Shown here: positions 20,421-28,782 of the stretch, piece after piece
Layout: every line of letters begins with the position of its first letter
Position numbering within the stretch: the stretch's first letter is position 1
From: Pseudomonas sp. SID14000
GTDB lineage: Bacteria; Pseudomonadota; Gammaproteobacteria; Pseudomonadales; Pseudomonadaceae
NCBI RefSeq assembly: GCF_002165135.1
Contig: NZ_NFZQ01000011.1
Location: 62,001-126,000 of the forward strand
Reading direction: 5' to 3'
DNA length: 64,000 nt
Translations under genes and position numbers: made by a program
Notes under the pieces: generated by a model
Seen by the model: only the letters and a program-made list of their open reading frames with translations
Told to the model about the DNA's origin: nothing
Databases searched by the model: none

Positions 20421-20448
20421 ATCGTATCAACCATAGAGTTTAAGTCAA
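20421..20448 (-). promoter_or_regulatory. sigma-70 early promoter
   Basis: Minus-strand TTGACT, a 16-bp spacer, TACGAT, with an A/T-rich stretch just upstream that could act as an UP element. It precedes all early genes and fits the host-RNA-polymerase promoter needed to make the phage polymerase. The strongest host-type promoter I find in the left-end region. Confidence 0.7.
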
Positions 20449-20667
20449 CAAGTTTTTCAAAAAGAATTCCATGTGCTCAAAGTGTGGTCCTACTGAGTAG
20501 GGATAGCGCCTCATGTATTCCCAGGGAGAGACCAGGAGGAGAACTTAGGGAGCGCTTACAGATAGGGACAGACACAGAGACCTGGATGATCGAAGAGTGA
20601 GCCCTAATGCCCTCCCCTGGGCTCTCCAGGTGGCCTACAGCCCGTGAGTATCCATAGGTCTACCCAG

Positions 20668-21027
20668 TGTTAGAACCTGTTAGAAACCCAGTGATTCCGG
20701 GGCCTCCAGGGCCTTAGCGTGTGCGTATAGTGACCCCTGGGGTCCTTAATGCGCCTGTATGTGAGCGCGTGAGGGGTATACGGGGGTAATGCTGCGGTAG
20801 TTACAGTGAGATGGTCTCTCAGATTTTTCTACCAGATTCTTAAAGGCTCTTTATGCGCACCAAAAGTTACACTTAGGCGAGACTCAAGTGGACCTACCTA
20901 ATGAGACCACTAAGACCCTGATGGAGAACTAAGAGATGCCTTGCAGGCCATTTAATGGTGGAGTGGTAACGACCCATTAAATGGCGGGCGCTGGAGGTGT
21001 TAGAACCATGTTAGAAAAGTGTTAGAC
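20668..21027. repeat. two clusters of TGTTAGA repeats
   Basis: Two copies 10 bp apart (20668, 20678) and three copies 11 bp apart (20998, 21009, 21020). Spacing of one helical turn in two clusters about 330 bp apart resembles the short-repeat arrays that flank the T7 terminal repeat. Confidence 0.6.
20947..20985. repeat. perfect 12-bp inverted repeat near the phage end
   Basis: GCCATTTAATGG and CCATTAAATGGC separated by 15 nt. No T-tract. It lies between the two TGTTAGA clusters. T7-like phages use a palindrome near the concatemer junction during end maturation, which is one possible role; a binding site is another. Confidence 0.6.
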
Positions 21028-21131
21028 GTGGGATTGAGCTGGATGCCGAAGCCCCGTATACTCGGGAAGCGCCACGAGCTGGAGAGTACAAGGTGATCTC
21101 TCCACTAACTGTATTGGAAAAGCTCAGGGGC

Positions 21132-21165
21132 GCCCGCCTGCCTTCGTTGACTTGGCCGGGCGCTT
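21132..21165. repeat. GC-rich inverted repeat at the junction region
   Basis: GCGCCCG and CGGGCGC form a perfect 7-bp stem around a 20-nt loop, in GC-rich sequence typical of the chromosome. It marks roughly where host composition begins. No T-tract follows, so a terminator role is uncertain. Confidence 0.4.
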
Positions 21166-21268
21166 GTGGCCTGTACCTGGAAAATAAGTGAGAATGCCGA
21201 CAGCCGCATTCGGCAAACCGAACTTATCATATCCAAGAAACGTCATCAGCTTAAGGCCCAGATCGCAA

Positions 21269-22087
21269 ATGAAACGAACCGCGTTCTTCATCTCCGACGG
21301 CACCGGCATTACCGCCGAAACCCTGGGCCAGAGTCTGCTCGCTCAATTCGAGAGCATTCCATTCAGTAAATTCACCCGTCCCTACATCGATTCGCCGGAA
21401 AAGGCGCGGACCATGGTCCAGCAAATCAACGCTGCGGCCGAGCGTGATGGCGTACGCCCGATCATCTTCGACACCATCGTCAATCAGGACATCCGTGAGA
21501 TCCTGGCTACTTCGAATGGCTTCATGATCGACATCTTTTCTTCGTTTTTGTCCCCGCTGGAACAGGAATTGACCGCCCATTCGTCGTATTCGGTCGGCAA
21601 GTCGCACTCTATTGGCGGCAATTCCAACTACATGGAACGCATCGAGGCGGTGAATTTCGCCCTCGACAACGACGATGGCGCGCGCACCCACTATTACGAC
21701 AAGGCCGACCTGATCCTGGTCGGGGTATCGCGCTGCGGCAAGACCCCCACCTGCCTGTACATGGCCATGCAATTCGGCATCCGCGCCGCCAACTACCCGC
21801 TGACCGAGGACGACATGGAGCGCCTGCAGCTGCCCGCGGTGCTGAAAAAGCACCACAACAAGCTGTTCGGCCTGACCATCGACCCCGACCGTCTCACCGC
21901 CATCCGCCACGAACGCAAGCCCAACAGCCGCTATTCCAGCTTTGCCCAGTGCGAGTTCGAAGTGCGCGAGGTGGAAAGCCTGTTCCGCCGGGAGAACATT
22001 CCCAACATCAATTCCACGCATTTTTCGGTGGAAGAGATATCGGCGAAGATTCTGGTCGAGAAAGGCGTGGAGCGCAGGTTCAAGTAA
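21269..22087 (+). CDS. ppsR: PEP synthase regulatory protein (bifunctional kinase/pyrophosphorylase)
   Basis: A 272-residue DUF299-family enzyme that inactivates PEP synthase by ADP-dependent phosphorylation of a Thr and reactivates it by Pi-dependent dephosphorylation. Visible: the start MKRTAFFISDGTGITAETLG, and the P-loop VGVSRCGKTPT about residue 150. ATG at 21269 gives the family N-terminus. In pseudomonads this gene normally faces ppsA across a short intergenic region; here that region is occupied by phage DNA, and ppsA is not in the window. Confidence 0.95.
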   Translation: MKRTAFFISDGTGITAETLGQSLLAQFESIPFSKFTRPYIDSPEKARTMVQQINAAAERDGVRPIIFDTIVNQDIREILATSNGFMIDIFSSFLSPLEQELTAHSSYSVGKSHSIGGNSNYMERIEAVNFALDNDDGARTHYYDKADLILVGVSRCGKTPTCLYMAMQFGIRAANYPLTEDDMERLQLPAVLKKHHNKLFGLTIDPDRLTAIRHERKPNSRYSSFAQCEFEVREVESLFRRENIPNINSTHFSVEEISAKILVEKGVERRFK

Positions 22088-22094
22088 GCCTGCA

Positions 22095-22190
22095 CCGGCC
22101 TCTTCGCGGGTAAACCCGCTCCCACAGGGACCTCACTGCCCTCAAGCCTTGTGATGCTCCTGTGGGAGCGGGTTTACCCGCGAAAGGGCC
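22095..22190. repeat. REP element pair
   Basis: Two inverted copies of the P. putida REP core (CGCGGGTAAACCCGCTCCCA and its reverse) separated by 30 bp, downstream of ppsR. Each copy is itself an imperfect palindrome. Confidence 0.9.
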
Positions 22191-22203
22191 AGCTCAGGAA
22201 TAC

Positions 22204-22240
22204 AAAAAAAGCCCCGGCATCGCTGCCGGGGCTTTGTTTT
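22204..22240. terminator. bidirectional rho-independent terminator between ppsR and gdhB
   Basis: AAGCCCCGGCA / TGCCGGGGCTT, an 11-bp perfect stem with a 4-nt loop, with an A-tract on one side and TTTGTTTT on the other. It serves the two convergent genes. Confidence 0.92.
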
Positions 22241-22253
22241 ACTCACCTTGGGC

Positions 22254-25200
22254 TCAGGACGGCACCACCGCCGCCTGCCCGCTCATGGCCAGGTCGACCA
22301 GTTCGCGGTTGGCCACCGCGTACATCGCATAGTCGGTGCCGGTGGCATTGCGCAGGTCATCCAGCATGGCACGCCAGCGCTCCACCATCCCCCGATGCTG
22401 CTCGGCCCACAGCGCCACGCGGGCGTCCATGTCTTCCGGCGCATCGGCCATCTGCAGTACCGAGATGGTGATCGCCCGCTGCTGCAGGTCGATGTCGTCA
22501 CGGAACGCCTCGCGGGCCAGTGCCTGCCAGTTGTTTTCCACCGGCAGGTTGCTGATCTCCTGCAAGTACCAGGTCAGGTCCAGCGCGCTGCCCACGGCGA
22601 AGAACGCCTTGGCCACCTGCGCCGGGTCATGGCCGGTAACATCCGATGCCTCGATGATCGGCAGCAGGGTATACAGGTGTGTGGTGCCAGCCACCATGCG
22701 CGCCAGCAACTCCGGTACACCGGCCTCGACGAAGCCCTGGTAGCGCACCATCCAGCGCTCGCGGGTCGGGCCTTCGAGCAACTCGTCGAGCTTGAGCCCC
22801 AGTTGCGCGATCTTCGGCCCGAAGTGCGCGGTGTCGCGCCCGGCGTCCTGCTCGTTACGACGGCTGCGCAGGAACCAGCGGGTGGCACGGCGGCCCAGGC
22901 GCATCAACTCGTCCATGAGGGTCAGCTGGATTTCCGCCGGCACCTGGTAGTCCAGTGCCTCGATCTGGCGGAACCAGTGCGGCAGGTGGAAGATGTCGCG
23001 CACGATCACATAGGCCCCGGCCACGTTGGCCGGGCTCATGCCGGTCGACTCCTTCAGGCGCTGGACGAAGGTGATGCCCATGTTGTTGACCAGGTCGTTG
23101 GCGATCTGGGTGCTGACGATTTCGCGCTTCAGGCGGTGGCGGCGCATGGACTCGGCGAACTTGCTGACCAGCGACGGCGGGAAAGCGGTTTCCATGTCAC
23201 GGGTCAGGTAATCGTCGTCCGGTACCAGCGACTTGAGCAACTGTTCCTTGAGGTCGATCTTGCTGTACGAGATCAGCACCGACAACTCGGCGCGGGTCAG
23301 GCCCTGGCCGGCGGCCAGGCGCTCGGCCAACTGCTCTTCGGACGGCAGGAACTCGATGGCACGGTCCAGCTTGCCACGGGCTTCCAGGTCGGCCATCAGG
23401 CGCTTGTACTCGGCAATCCGCTCGCGGGCACGGCGGGCCGCCAGCGACAGCGCCTGGGTCTGCTTGTAATTGTTGCCCAGCACCAGGCCGGCCACTTCGT
23501 CGGTCATGCTGCCCAGCAGCTGGTTGCGCTGCTTCTCGGTCATGTCGCCACCCTGCACCACTTCATTGAGCAGGATCTTGATGTTGACCTCATGGTCGGA
23601 GCAGTCCACACCACCGGCGTTGTCGATGAAGTCGGTGTTGGTGGCGCCGCCGTGCAGGCCGAACTCGACCCGGCCAAGCTGGGTCATGCCCAGGTTGCCA
23701 CCCTCGCCCACTACCTTGCAGCGCAGCTCGTTGCCATTGACCCGCAGCGCGTCGTTGGCCTTGTCGCCGACATCGGCGTGGCTTTCGGTGCTGGCCTTCA
23801 CGTAGGTGCCGATACCACCGTTCCACAGCAGGTCTACCGGTGCCTTGAGCAGCGCGTTGAGCAGCTCGGTCGGGGTCAGGCGATCAGCTTCGATGGCGAA
23901 ACGCTCTTTCATCTGCGGGCTGATGGTGATGCTCTTGGCACTGCGCGGGAAGATCCCGCCGCCTTCGGACATGATGCTTGTGTCGTAGTCGCTCCAGGCC
24001 GAACGCGGCAGGTCGAACAGGCGCTTGCGCTCGGCAAAGCTGGACGCAGGCTCCGGGTTCGGGTCGATGAAGATGTGCAGGTGGTTGAACGCCGCCACCA
24101 GTTGCAGCTTGTCGGACATCAGCAGGCCGTTGCCGAACACGTCGCCAGCCATGTCGCCGATACCGATCACGGTGATCGGGTCTTCCTGCACGTTGATGCC
24201 GCGCTCGCGGAAGTGGCGCTGCACGCCCACCCAGGCGCCGCGCGCCGTAATGCCCATCTTCTTGTGGTCGTAACCGGCCGAGCCGCCCGAGGCAAAGGCG
24301 TCACCCAACCAGAAACCGTAGTCGATGGCGATGCCGTTGGCGATATCGGAGAAAGTCGCGGTGCCTTTGTCGGCCGCCACCACCAGGTACGGATCGTCAT
24401 CGTCATGGCGCACCACGTTGGCCGGCGGCACCACGCCGCCGTCCTTGAGGTTGTCGGTGATGTCGAGCAGACCGGAGATGAAGATGCGATAGCACGCCAC
24501 GCCTTCGGCGGCGATCTCGTCACGGCTGCCGCCCAGCGGCAGACGACGCGGCAGGAAGCCGCCCTTGGCGCCGACCGGCACGATTACCGAGTTCTTCACC
24601 TGCTGGGCTTTTACCAGGCCCAGCACCTCGGTGCGGAAGTCTTCCTCACGGTCGGACCAGCGCAGGCCGCCGCGGGCGACGTTGCCAAAGCGCAGGTGCA
24701 CGCCCTCGACCCGTGGCGAGTAGACGAAGATCTCGAACTTGGGCACAGGTTTGGGCAGTTCGGGGATCAGTTTGGGGTTGAACTTGAAGCTGAAGTACGA
24801 CTTGTTGTGGCCGTTGGCGTCCGGCTGGTAGAAGTTGGTGCGCAGGGTGGCCTTGATCAGGTCCAGGTAGCGTCGCAGGATGCGGTCTTCGTTCAGTACC
24901 TGCACATCGTCCAGCGCGGTCAGGATGGCTTGCTCCAGACGCAGTTGCTTGTCATCCAGGTCGTCCTGGGTGAGCTTGCGCGCCAGGTAGAAGCGGGTCT
25001 TGAACAACCGGGTCAGCTCGCGAGCGATGTCGGTGTGGTTGTTCAGGGTGCTGGCGATGTAGCCCAGGTCGAAGCCCAGGCGGATCTGCTTCAGGTAACG
25101 GGCATAGGCGCGCAACAGCGCCACGTCGCGCCATGGCAGGCCGGCGGTCAGCACCAGGCGGTTGAAGGCGTCGTTCTCGGCATCGCCACGGACAATATGG

Positions 25201-27119
25201 ATGAAGGCGTCCTGCAGGATGTCGTTGAGCTGCTGGATGTCCAGGCTCAGGCCTTCGCTGTAGGTGAAGGCAAAGTCATGGATCCAGTATTCGCGGCCAG
25301 AGGCATGGCGCAAGCGGTACGGGAACTCGCCGAGCACGCGCAGGCCGAGGTTCTCCAGGATCGGCAACACGTCGGACAGCGCCAGCGGCGTGTCGGCGTG
25401 GTACAGCTTGCAGTGCAGGATGCGCTCGCCGACCTGGGTCAGCGGCTGGTAGAAGCTCATCGCCAGCGGCTTGCTTTCCGACAGGTTCAGCACGTGCTGC
25501 AGGTCGACCACCGCCGAGTGCGCGGCGAAGCGCTCGCGGTAACCGGCCGGGAAACCTTTGGGGAAGTCGGCGAGGATGTTGGTGCCCTGGGCTTCGCCGA
25601 AGTTCTCGATCACCAGCGCCGAGTAGTCGTCATTCCACGAGCGGCAGGCCTGGATCACTTCGCGTTCCAGCTGCTGTGGGTCGATGTCGATGCGATTTTT
25701 CGGGTCTACCCGCAGAATCAGCTGCACGCGGGCCAACACCGATTCGGAGAAGAAGGTCCAGAACTCGCAGTCGCTGGCCTTCAGGCGCTCCATCAGTACC
25801 TGCTGGATCTTCTGCCGCACTTCGGTGGAGTAGATCTCCCGCGGTACATAGGCCAGGCAGTAGCAGAAGCGGCCGTACGGGTCCTTGCGCAGGAACACGC
25901 GGATCTTGTTGCGTTCCTGGATCTGCACGATCGACATGACAGTGCTGAACAGCTCGTCGACCGGGGTCTGGAACAGGTCGTCGCGCGGCAGCACTTCCAG
26001 CACCTGGGCCAGTTCCTTGCCCAGGTGGGCCTTGGGATCGAAGCCCGAGCGGCGCTCGACTTCGGTGACTTTCTCACGGATATAAGGGATGGCATGCACG
26101 CTTTCGCCGTACACCGACGAAGTGTACAGGCCCATGAAGCGGTGCTCCTTGATCACCTTGCCGTCGGCATTCAGCTGGCGGATCGACACATAGTCCGGGT
26201 AGGCCGGACGGTGTACGCGGCTGGGCAGCGCGGCCTTGGCGAACGACAGCAGCAGCGGCTCGTTGAGGTAAGCCACGGCGTAGTCTTCGATGCGCAGCTC
26301 GTCGCTCGTCAGGCCCACACGCAGGCGGCGGGGCAGGCCGAGGAACGACTGCTCGTCGTAGACCATCTGGCCGCCATCGGCGTCACCCTTGACGGTGAAT
26401 TCTTCATAGCCCAGGAAGGTGAAGTGGTTGTCCAGCAGCCACTCGAGGAAAGCCTTGACCTCGCCCTTTTCGTGCTGCGCCGGGCCAAAGGCGGTCTGTT
26501 CCACCTCCGCCACCACTTCACGCAGTTTGGCCTTCATCGGTTCGAAGTCGGCAACTACCACTCGCACCTCGGCCAGCACCTGCTCGATCTCGCGGGCCAG
26601 CACCGTCAGCTCGGCGGCGTTGGCGCAACGGTCGATCTCCAGGTACATCAGCGACTCATGGCGTACGCCCTCGCCCTGGGTGCCCTTGGGCAGCAGCTCC
26701 AGCAGCTCGCCCTTGGCGCCGCGGCGGACGCTGAGCACGGTGGTCTGCAAGGTGTGGATGCTGTAGCCGCGGCGGTTGAGCTCGGTGCGTACCGAGTCGA
26801 CCAGGAACGGCAGGTCGTGGTGCAGCACTTCGACCACGGTGTGGGTCGATTGCCAGCCATTGCGTTCGTAATCGGGGTTGTACACCCGCACTTGCGGGTA
26901 TTCGGGGTCGAAACGCTCGATGATGCGCCAGGCTGACAGGGTGCAGCCGGCCAGGTCGGAAAGCCTGCGTTGGGTGAGTTCGTCCAGAGAGATGATGCCG
27001 AAGAACTGCTCGGCGAACAGCGCGACTTGTGGCAGGGACTGTTCGCTGATGTGCTGCGCCAGGGCCGCTTGCAGTTGGTGCTGGAAGTCGGCTTTGCTGG
27101 CTGCGGTGAAAAACGCCAT
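22254..27119 (-). CDS. gdhB: NAD-dependent glutamate dehydrogenase, 180-kDa class
   Basis: A 1621-residue catabolic enzyme that oxidatively deaminates glutamate to 2-oxoglutarate. I chose the ATG giving MAFFTAASKADFQHQLQAAL, the usual Pseudomonas start and length; upstream codons have no ribosome-binding site. The catalytic block GGLRWSDREEDFRTEVLGLV and VPVGAKGGFLPRRLP is intact, with large N-terminal regulatory domains. Monocistronic, convergent with ppsR. Long apparent reading frames on the other strand are shadows of its GC-rich codons. Confidence 0.96.
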   Translation of the reverse strand: MAFFTAASKADFQHQLQAALAQHISEQSLPQVALFAEQFFGIISLDELTQRRLSDLAGCTLSAWRIIERFDPEYPQVRVYNPDYERNGWQSTHTVVEVLHHDLPFLVDSVRTELNRRGYSIHTLQTTVLSVRRGAKGELLELLPKGTQGEGVRHESLMYLEIDRCANAAELTVLAREIEQVLAEVRVVVADFEPMKAKLREVVAEVEQTAFGPAQHEKGEVKAFLEWLLDNHFTFLGYEEFTVKGDADGGQMVYDEQSFLGLPRRLRVGLTSDELRIEDYAVAYLNEPLLLSFAKAALPSRVHRPAYPDYVSIRQLNADGKVIKEHRFMGLYTSSVYGESVHAIPYIREKVTEVERRSGFDPKAHLGKELAQVLEVLPRDDLFQTPVDELFSTVMSIVQIQERNKIRVFLRKDPYGRFCYCLAYVPREIYSTEVRQKIQQVLMERLKASDCEFWTFFSESVLARVQLILRVDPKNRIDIDPQQLEREVIQACRSWNDDYSALVIENFGEAQGTNILADFPKGFPAGYRERFAAHSAVVDLQHVLNLSESKPLAMSFYQPLTQVGERILHCKLYHADTPLALSDVLPILENLGLRVLGEFPYRLRHASGREYWIHDFAFTYSEGLSLDIQQLNDILQDAFIHIVRGDAENDAFNRLVLTAGLPWRDVALLRAYARYLKQIRLGFDLGYIASTLNNHTDIARELTRLFKTRFYLARKLTQDDLDDKQLRLEQAILTALDDVQVLNEDRILRRYLDLIKATLRTNFYQPDANGHNKSYFSFKFNPKLIPELPKPVPKFEIFVYSPRVEGVHLRFGNVARGGLRWSDREEDFRTEVLGLVKAQQVKNSVIVPVGAKGGFLPRRLPLGGSRDEIAAEGVACYRIFISGLLDITDNLKDGGVVPPANVVRHDDDDPYLVVAADKGTATFSDIANGIAIDYGFWLGDAFASGGSAGYDHKKMGITARGAWVGVQRHFRERGINVQEDPITVIGIGDMAGDVFGNGLLMSDKLQLVAAFNHLHIFIDPNPEPASSFAERKRLFDLPRSAWSDYDTSIMSEGGGIFPRSAKSITISPQMKERFAIEADRLTPTELLNALLKAPVDLLWNGGIGTYVKASTESHADVGDKANDALRVNGNELRCKVVGEGGNLGMTQLGRVEFGLHGGATNTDFIDNAGGVDCSDHEVNIKILLNEVVQGGDMTEKQRNQLLGSMTDEVAGLVLGNNYKQTQALSLAARRARERIAEYKRLMADLEARGKLDRAIEFLPSEEQLAERLAAGQGLTRAELSVLISYSKIDLKEQLLKSLVPDDDYLTRDMETAFPPSLVSKFAESMRRHRLKREIVSTQIANDLVNNMGITFVQRLKESTGMSPANVAGAYVIVRDIFHLPHWFRQIEALDYQVPAEIQLTLMDELMRLGRRATRWFLRSRRNEQDAGRDTAHFGPKIAQLGLKLDELLEGPTRERWMVRYQGFVEAGVPELLARMVAGTTHLYTLLPIIEASDVTGHDPAQVAKAFFAVGSALDLTWYLQEISNLPVENNWQALAREAFRDDIDLQQRAITISVLQMADAPEDMDARVALWAEQHRGMVERWRAMLDDLRNATGTDYAMYAVANRELVDLAMSGQAAVVPS

Positions 27120-27393
27120 CTGTGGTACTCCGCTTGGGCTTTGTAATAGTTGAAGCGTCGCTGCGTGCGCCGTGTACGGATCAACGATAGCCAACCCGTG
27201 GCAAGGCGGACGGTAAAACCAGGCGTTGAACGTGCGCAGGCACGCCCAGGGCTCGCCGAAGCTTAACGACTGATCGGTCATCAAGGCTTGCAGCGCTGCG
27301 ACAATTTCGGTCAAGGGGCGGTAACTTTACGTTTATGCCTGCCGGCAAGACTGTCAGAATTCCCTTCCGTTTCCTTTGATCCGAGCCTTGTCC

Positions 27394-27747
27394 ATGCAAA
27401 TCAATACTGCCCTGCTGTTCGCCACCCCTTGCGATGACGAGGAAGACAACATGGCGACCCTGTGCTGCCACAGCGACAAGGGTCAGATGTTCCTGCTGAC
27501 CCGCTACCCGGACGAAGACACCGTCGACCTGACCCTGGATGACGAACCGTCGACGCTGGATGGGCTGAAAGTGACCCTGAGCGCCAAGCGCCTGCTGATC
27601 GAAGTGGCGGCCGGCGACCGGGACGCGCTGAAGGGGGATGAGGTGCTGGAGATCAACCTGACCAGCGAGTTGAGCGACATGGATGAAGTGAAGGAAACCC
27701 TGGAGAACATCCTGGCCGGGACTGGTACCTTCATCTGCGAACTCTGA
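27394..27747 (+). CDS. conserved hypothetical protein, acidic
   Basis: A 117-residue acidic protein (MQINTALLFATPCDDEEDNM..., ending LENILAGTGTFICEL) with alternating strands and no motif I can name. It lies divergent from gdhB behind a 274-bp gap that must carry both promoters. The start at 27394 is preferred over a codon six positions earlier because it begins the conserved-looking sequence. Function unknown. Confidence 0.7.
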   Translation: MQINTALLFATPCDDEEDNMATLCCHSDKGQMFLLTRYPDEDTVDLTLDDEPSTLDGLKVTLSAKRLLIEVAAGDRDALKGDEVLEINLTSELSDMDEVKETLENILAGTGTFICEL

Positions 27748-27768
27748 GCCCTGCAGGAGCACCTGGCT

Positions 27769-28674
27769 TCAGATCAGTGCCGCCTGCATCTCCCGGGCCT
27801 GCACCCGCAACGCCTGGCAAAACGGTTCCACCGCCGCCGACGCCGGCCGGTGGTCCGGCCTGATCAGCATCACCTGGTACGGCACCGACACCCGCAACCG
27901 CCGGATCGGCAACCCGCCCTGCGCCGCCTCCAACCCGCTCAGCGGGTTGATGATCGCCACCCCCAGGCCCTGCCTGACCATGGCGCATACCGAGGCGGCA
28001 CTGGTGGTCTCGATGACCGTGCGGCGGTTCACCCCTGCCGCGCGAAAGTGCTGGTCCAGGCGCTGCCGGTAGGTGTCGAGGCTGGCCAGGTTGATGAAGT
28101 CGACCTCGTGAAAATCGCTCAGCTCCAGCTCGGCCCTGGCTTGCAACGGGTGCCCGTCGGGCAGTACGCACACCATGTTGGCACTGAACAGCAATTCACC
28201 GTAGGCGCCACGCGGTATCTGCTCGACCTCGGTCAGGCCCAGGTCATGCTGCTGGGCCACCAGTGACTCCTCCAGCAACGGCGACTCCTGCGCCAGGATA
28301 CTCACGCTCACACCCCGGTGCTGCTGGTGAAAGCGTTGGCAAGCCTTGGGCAGCAAGGTCTGGGAAAACAGCGGCAGGCAGGTGATGGCCAGCCGGCCCT
28401 GCTCGAAATTGCGTATGGCCTGGGCAAAGCGGTCAATGCGCTCCAGCCCTACGTAGGCCCGCTCAACCTCCTCGATCAACAGCAGCGCCTGGGCCGTCGC
28501 CACCAGGCGCCCACCCTCGCGCTCGAACAGGTTCAGCCCGGTTACTTGCTCCAGCCGCGCCAGTTCGCGGCTGACAGTGGGCTGCGAGGTGAACAGCAGG
28601 CGCGCCGCACCGGTAACGCTACCAGCAGCCATGATGGCGCGGAACACTTCGATATGGCGGGCGGACAGTTTCAC
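27769..28674 (-). CDS. LysR-type transcriptional regulator, probable lysA regulator
   Basis: About 301 residues. The N-terminal helix-turn-helix RHIEVFRAIMAAGSVTGAAR, then SQPTVSRELARLEQ, is typical of LysR proteins; the rest is the periplasmic-binding-like effector domain. The likely start is GTG at 28672-28674, giving the family-like KLSARHIEVF, with CAGGTG upstream; an ATG ten codons earlier lacks a ribosome-binding site. Divergent from lysA, the classic arrangement in which LysR senses diaminopimelate or lysine. Confidence 0.85.
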   Translation of the reverse strand: MKLSARHIEVFRAIMAAGSVTGAARLLFTSQPTVSRELARLEQVTGLNLFEREGGRLVATAQALLLIEEVERAYVGLERIDRFAQAIRNFEQGRLAITCLPLFSQTLLPKACQRFHQQHRGVSVSILAQESPLLEESLVAQQHDLGLTEVEQIPRGAYGELLFSANMVCVLPDGHPLQARAELELSDFHEVDFINLASLDTYRQRLDQHFRAAGVNRRTVIETTSAASVCAMVRQGLGVAIINPLSGLEAAQGGLPIRRLRVSVPYQVMLIRPDHRPASAAVEPFCQALRVQAREMQAALI

Positions 28675-28782
28675 GGCAACACCTGGGAAGTCGACAATAG
28701 TCATATCAGATATGAATAGCCGACAGAAAAATAGCTATTTTTCTGAATTCCTGCTTTGGCTCATCCTCGTGGTCTTCCTTAT

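Larger units (their letters stand above)
20449..21130. other. non-coding genetic left end of the phage genome
   Basis: About 680 bp with no convincing gene on either strand. It holds five TGTTAGA repeats (at 20668, 20678, 20998, 21009, 21020) and a 12-bp palindrome. Several degenerate CCTCAC/TCACTAT strings (for example near 20725 and 20770) recall phage promoters but are too weak to call. This is where a T7-like genome should have its terminal redundancy. The boundary with the chromosome lies somewhere between about 21,030 and 21,190 and cannot be fixed by eye. Confidence 0.5.

Noticed and set aside
20720..20815. GTCACTATACG, CCCCTCACGCG and TCTCACTGTAAC strings as possible phage promoters in the left end
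   Set aside because: Each matches only 6-7 core positions with poor flanks; not distinguishable from chance.
22095..22190. Repeated palindromes here and at ten other chromosomal sites considered as a CRISPR array
   Set aside because: They are single or paired REP elements scattered between genes, with no regular spacer-repeat unit and no cas genes.
22248..26936. 1562-codon open frame on the plus strand opposite gdhB
   Set aside because: It is the antisense shadow of gdhB codons: His/Gln/Val/Gly-rich composition, no domain, no ribosome-binding site, and gdhB is complete on the other strand.
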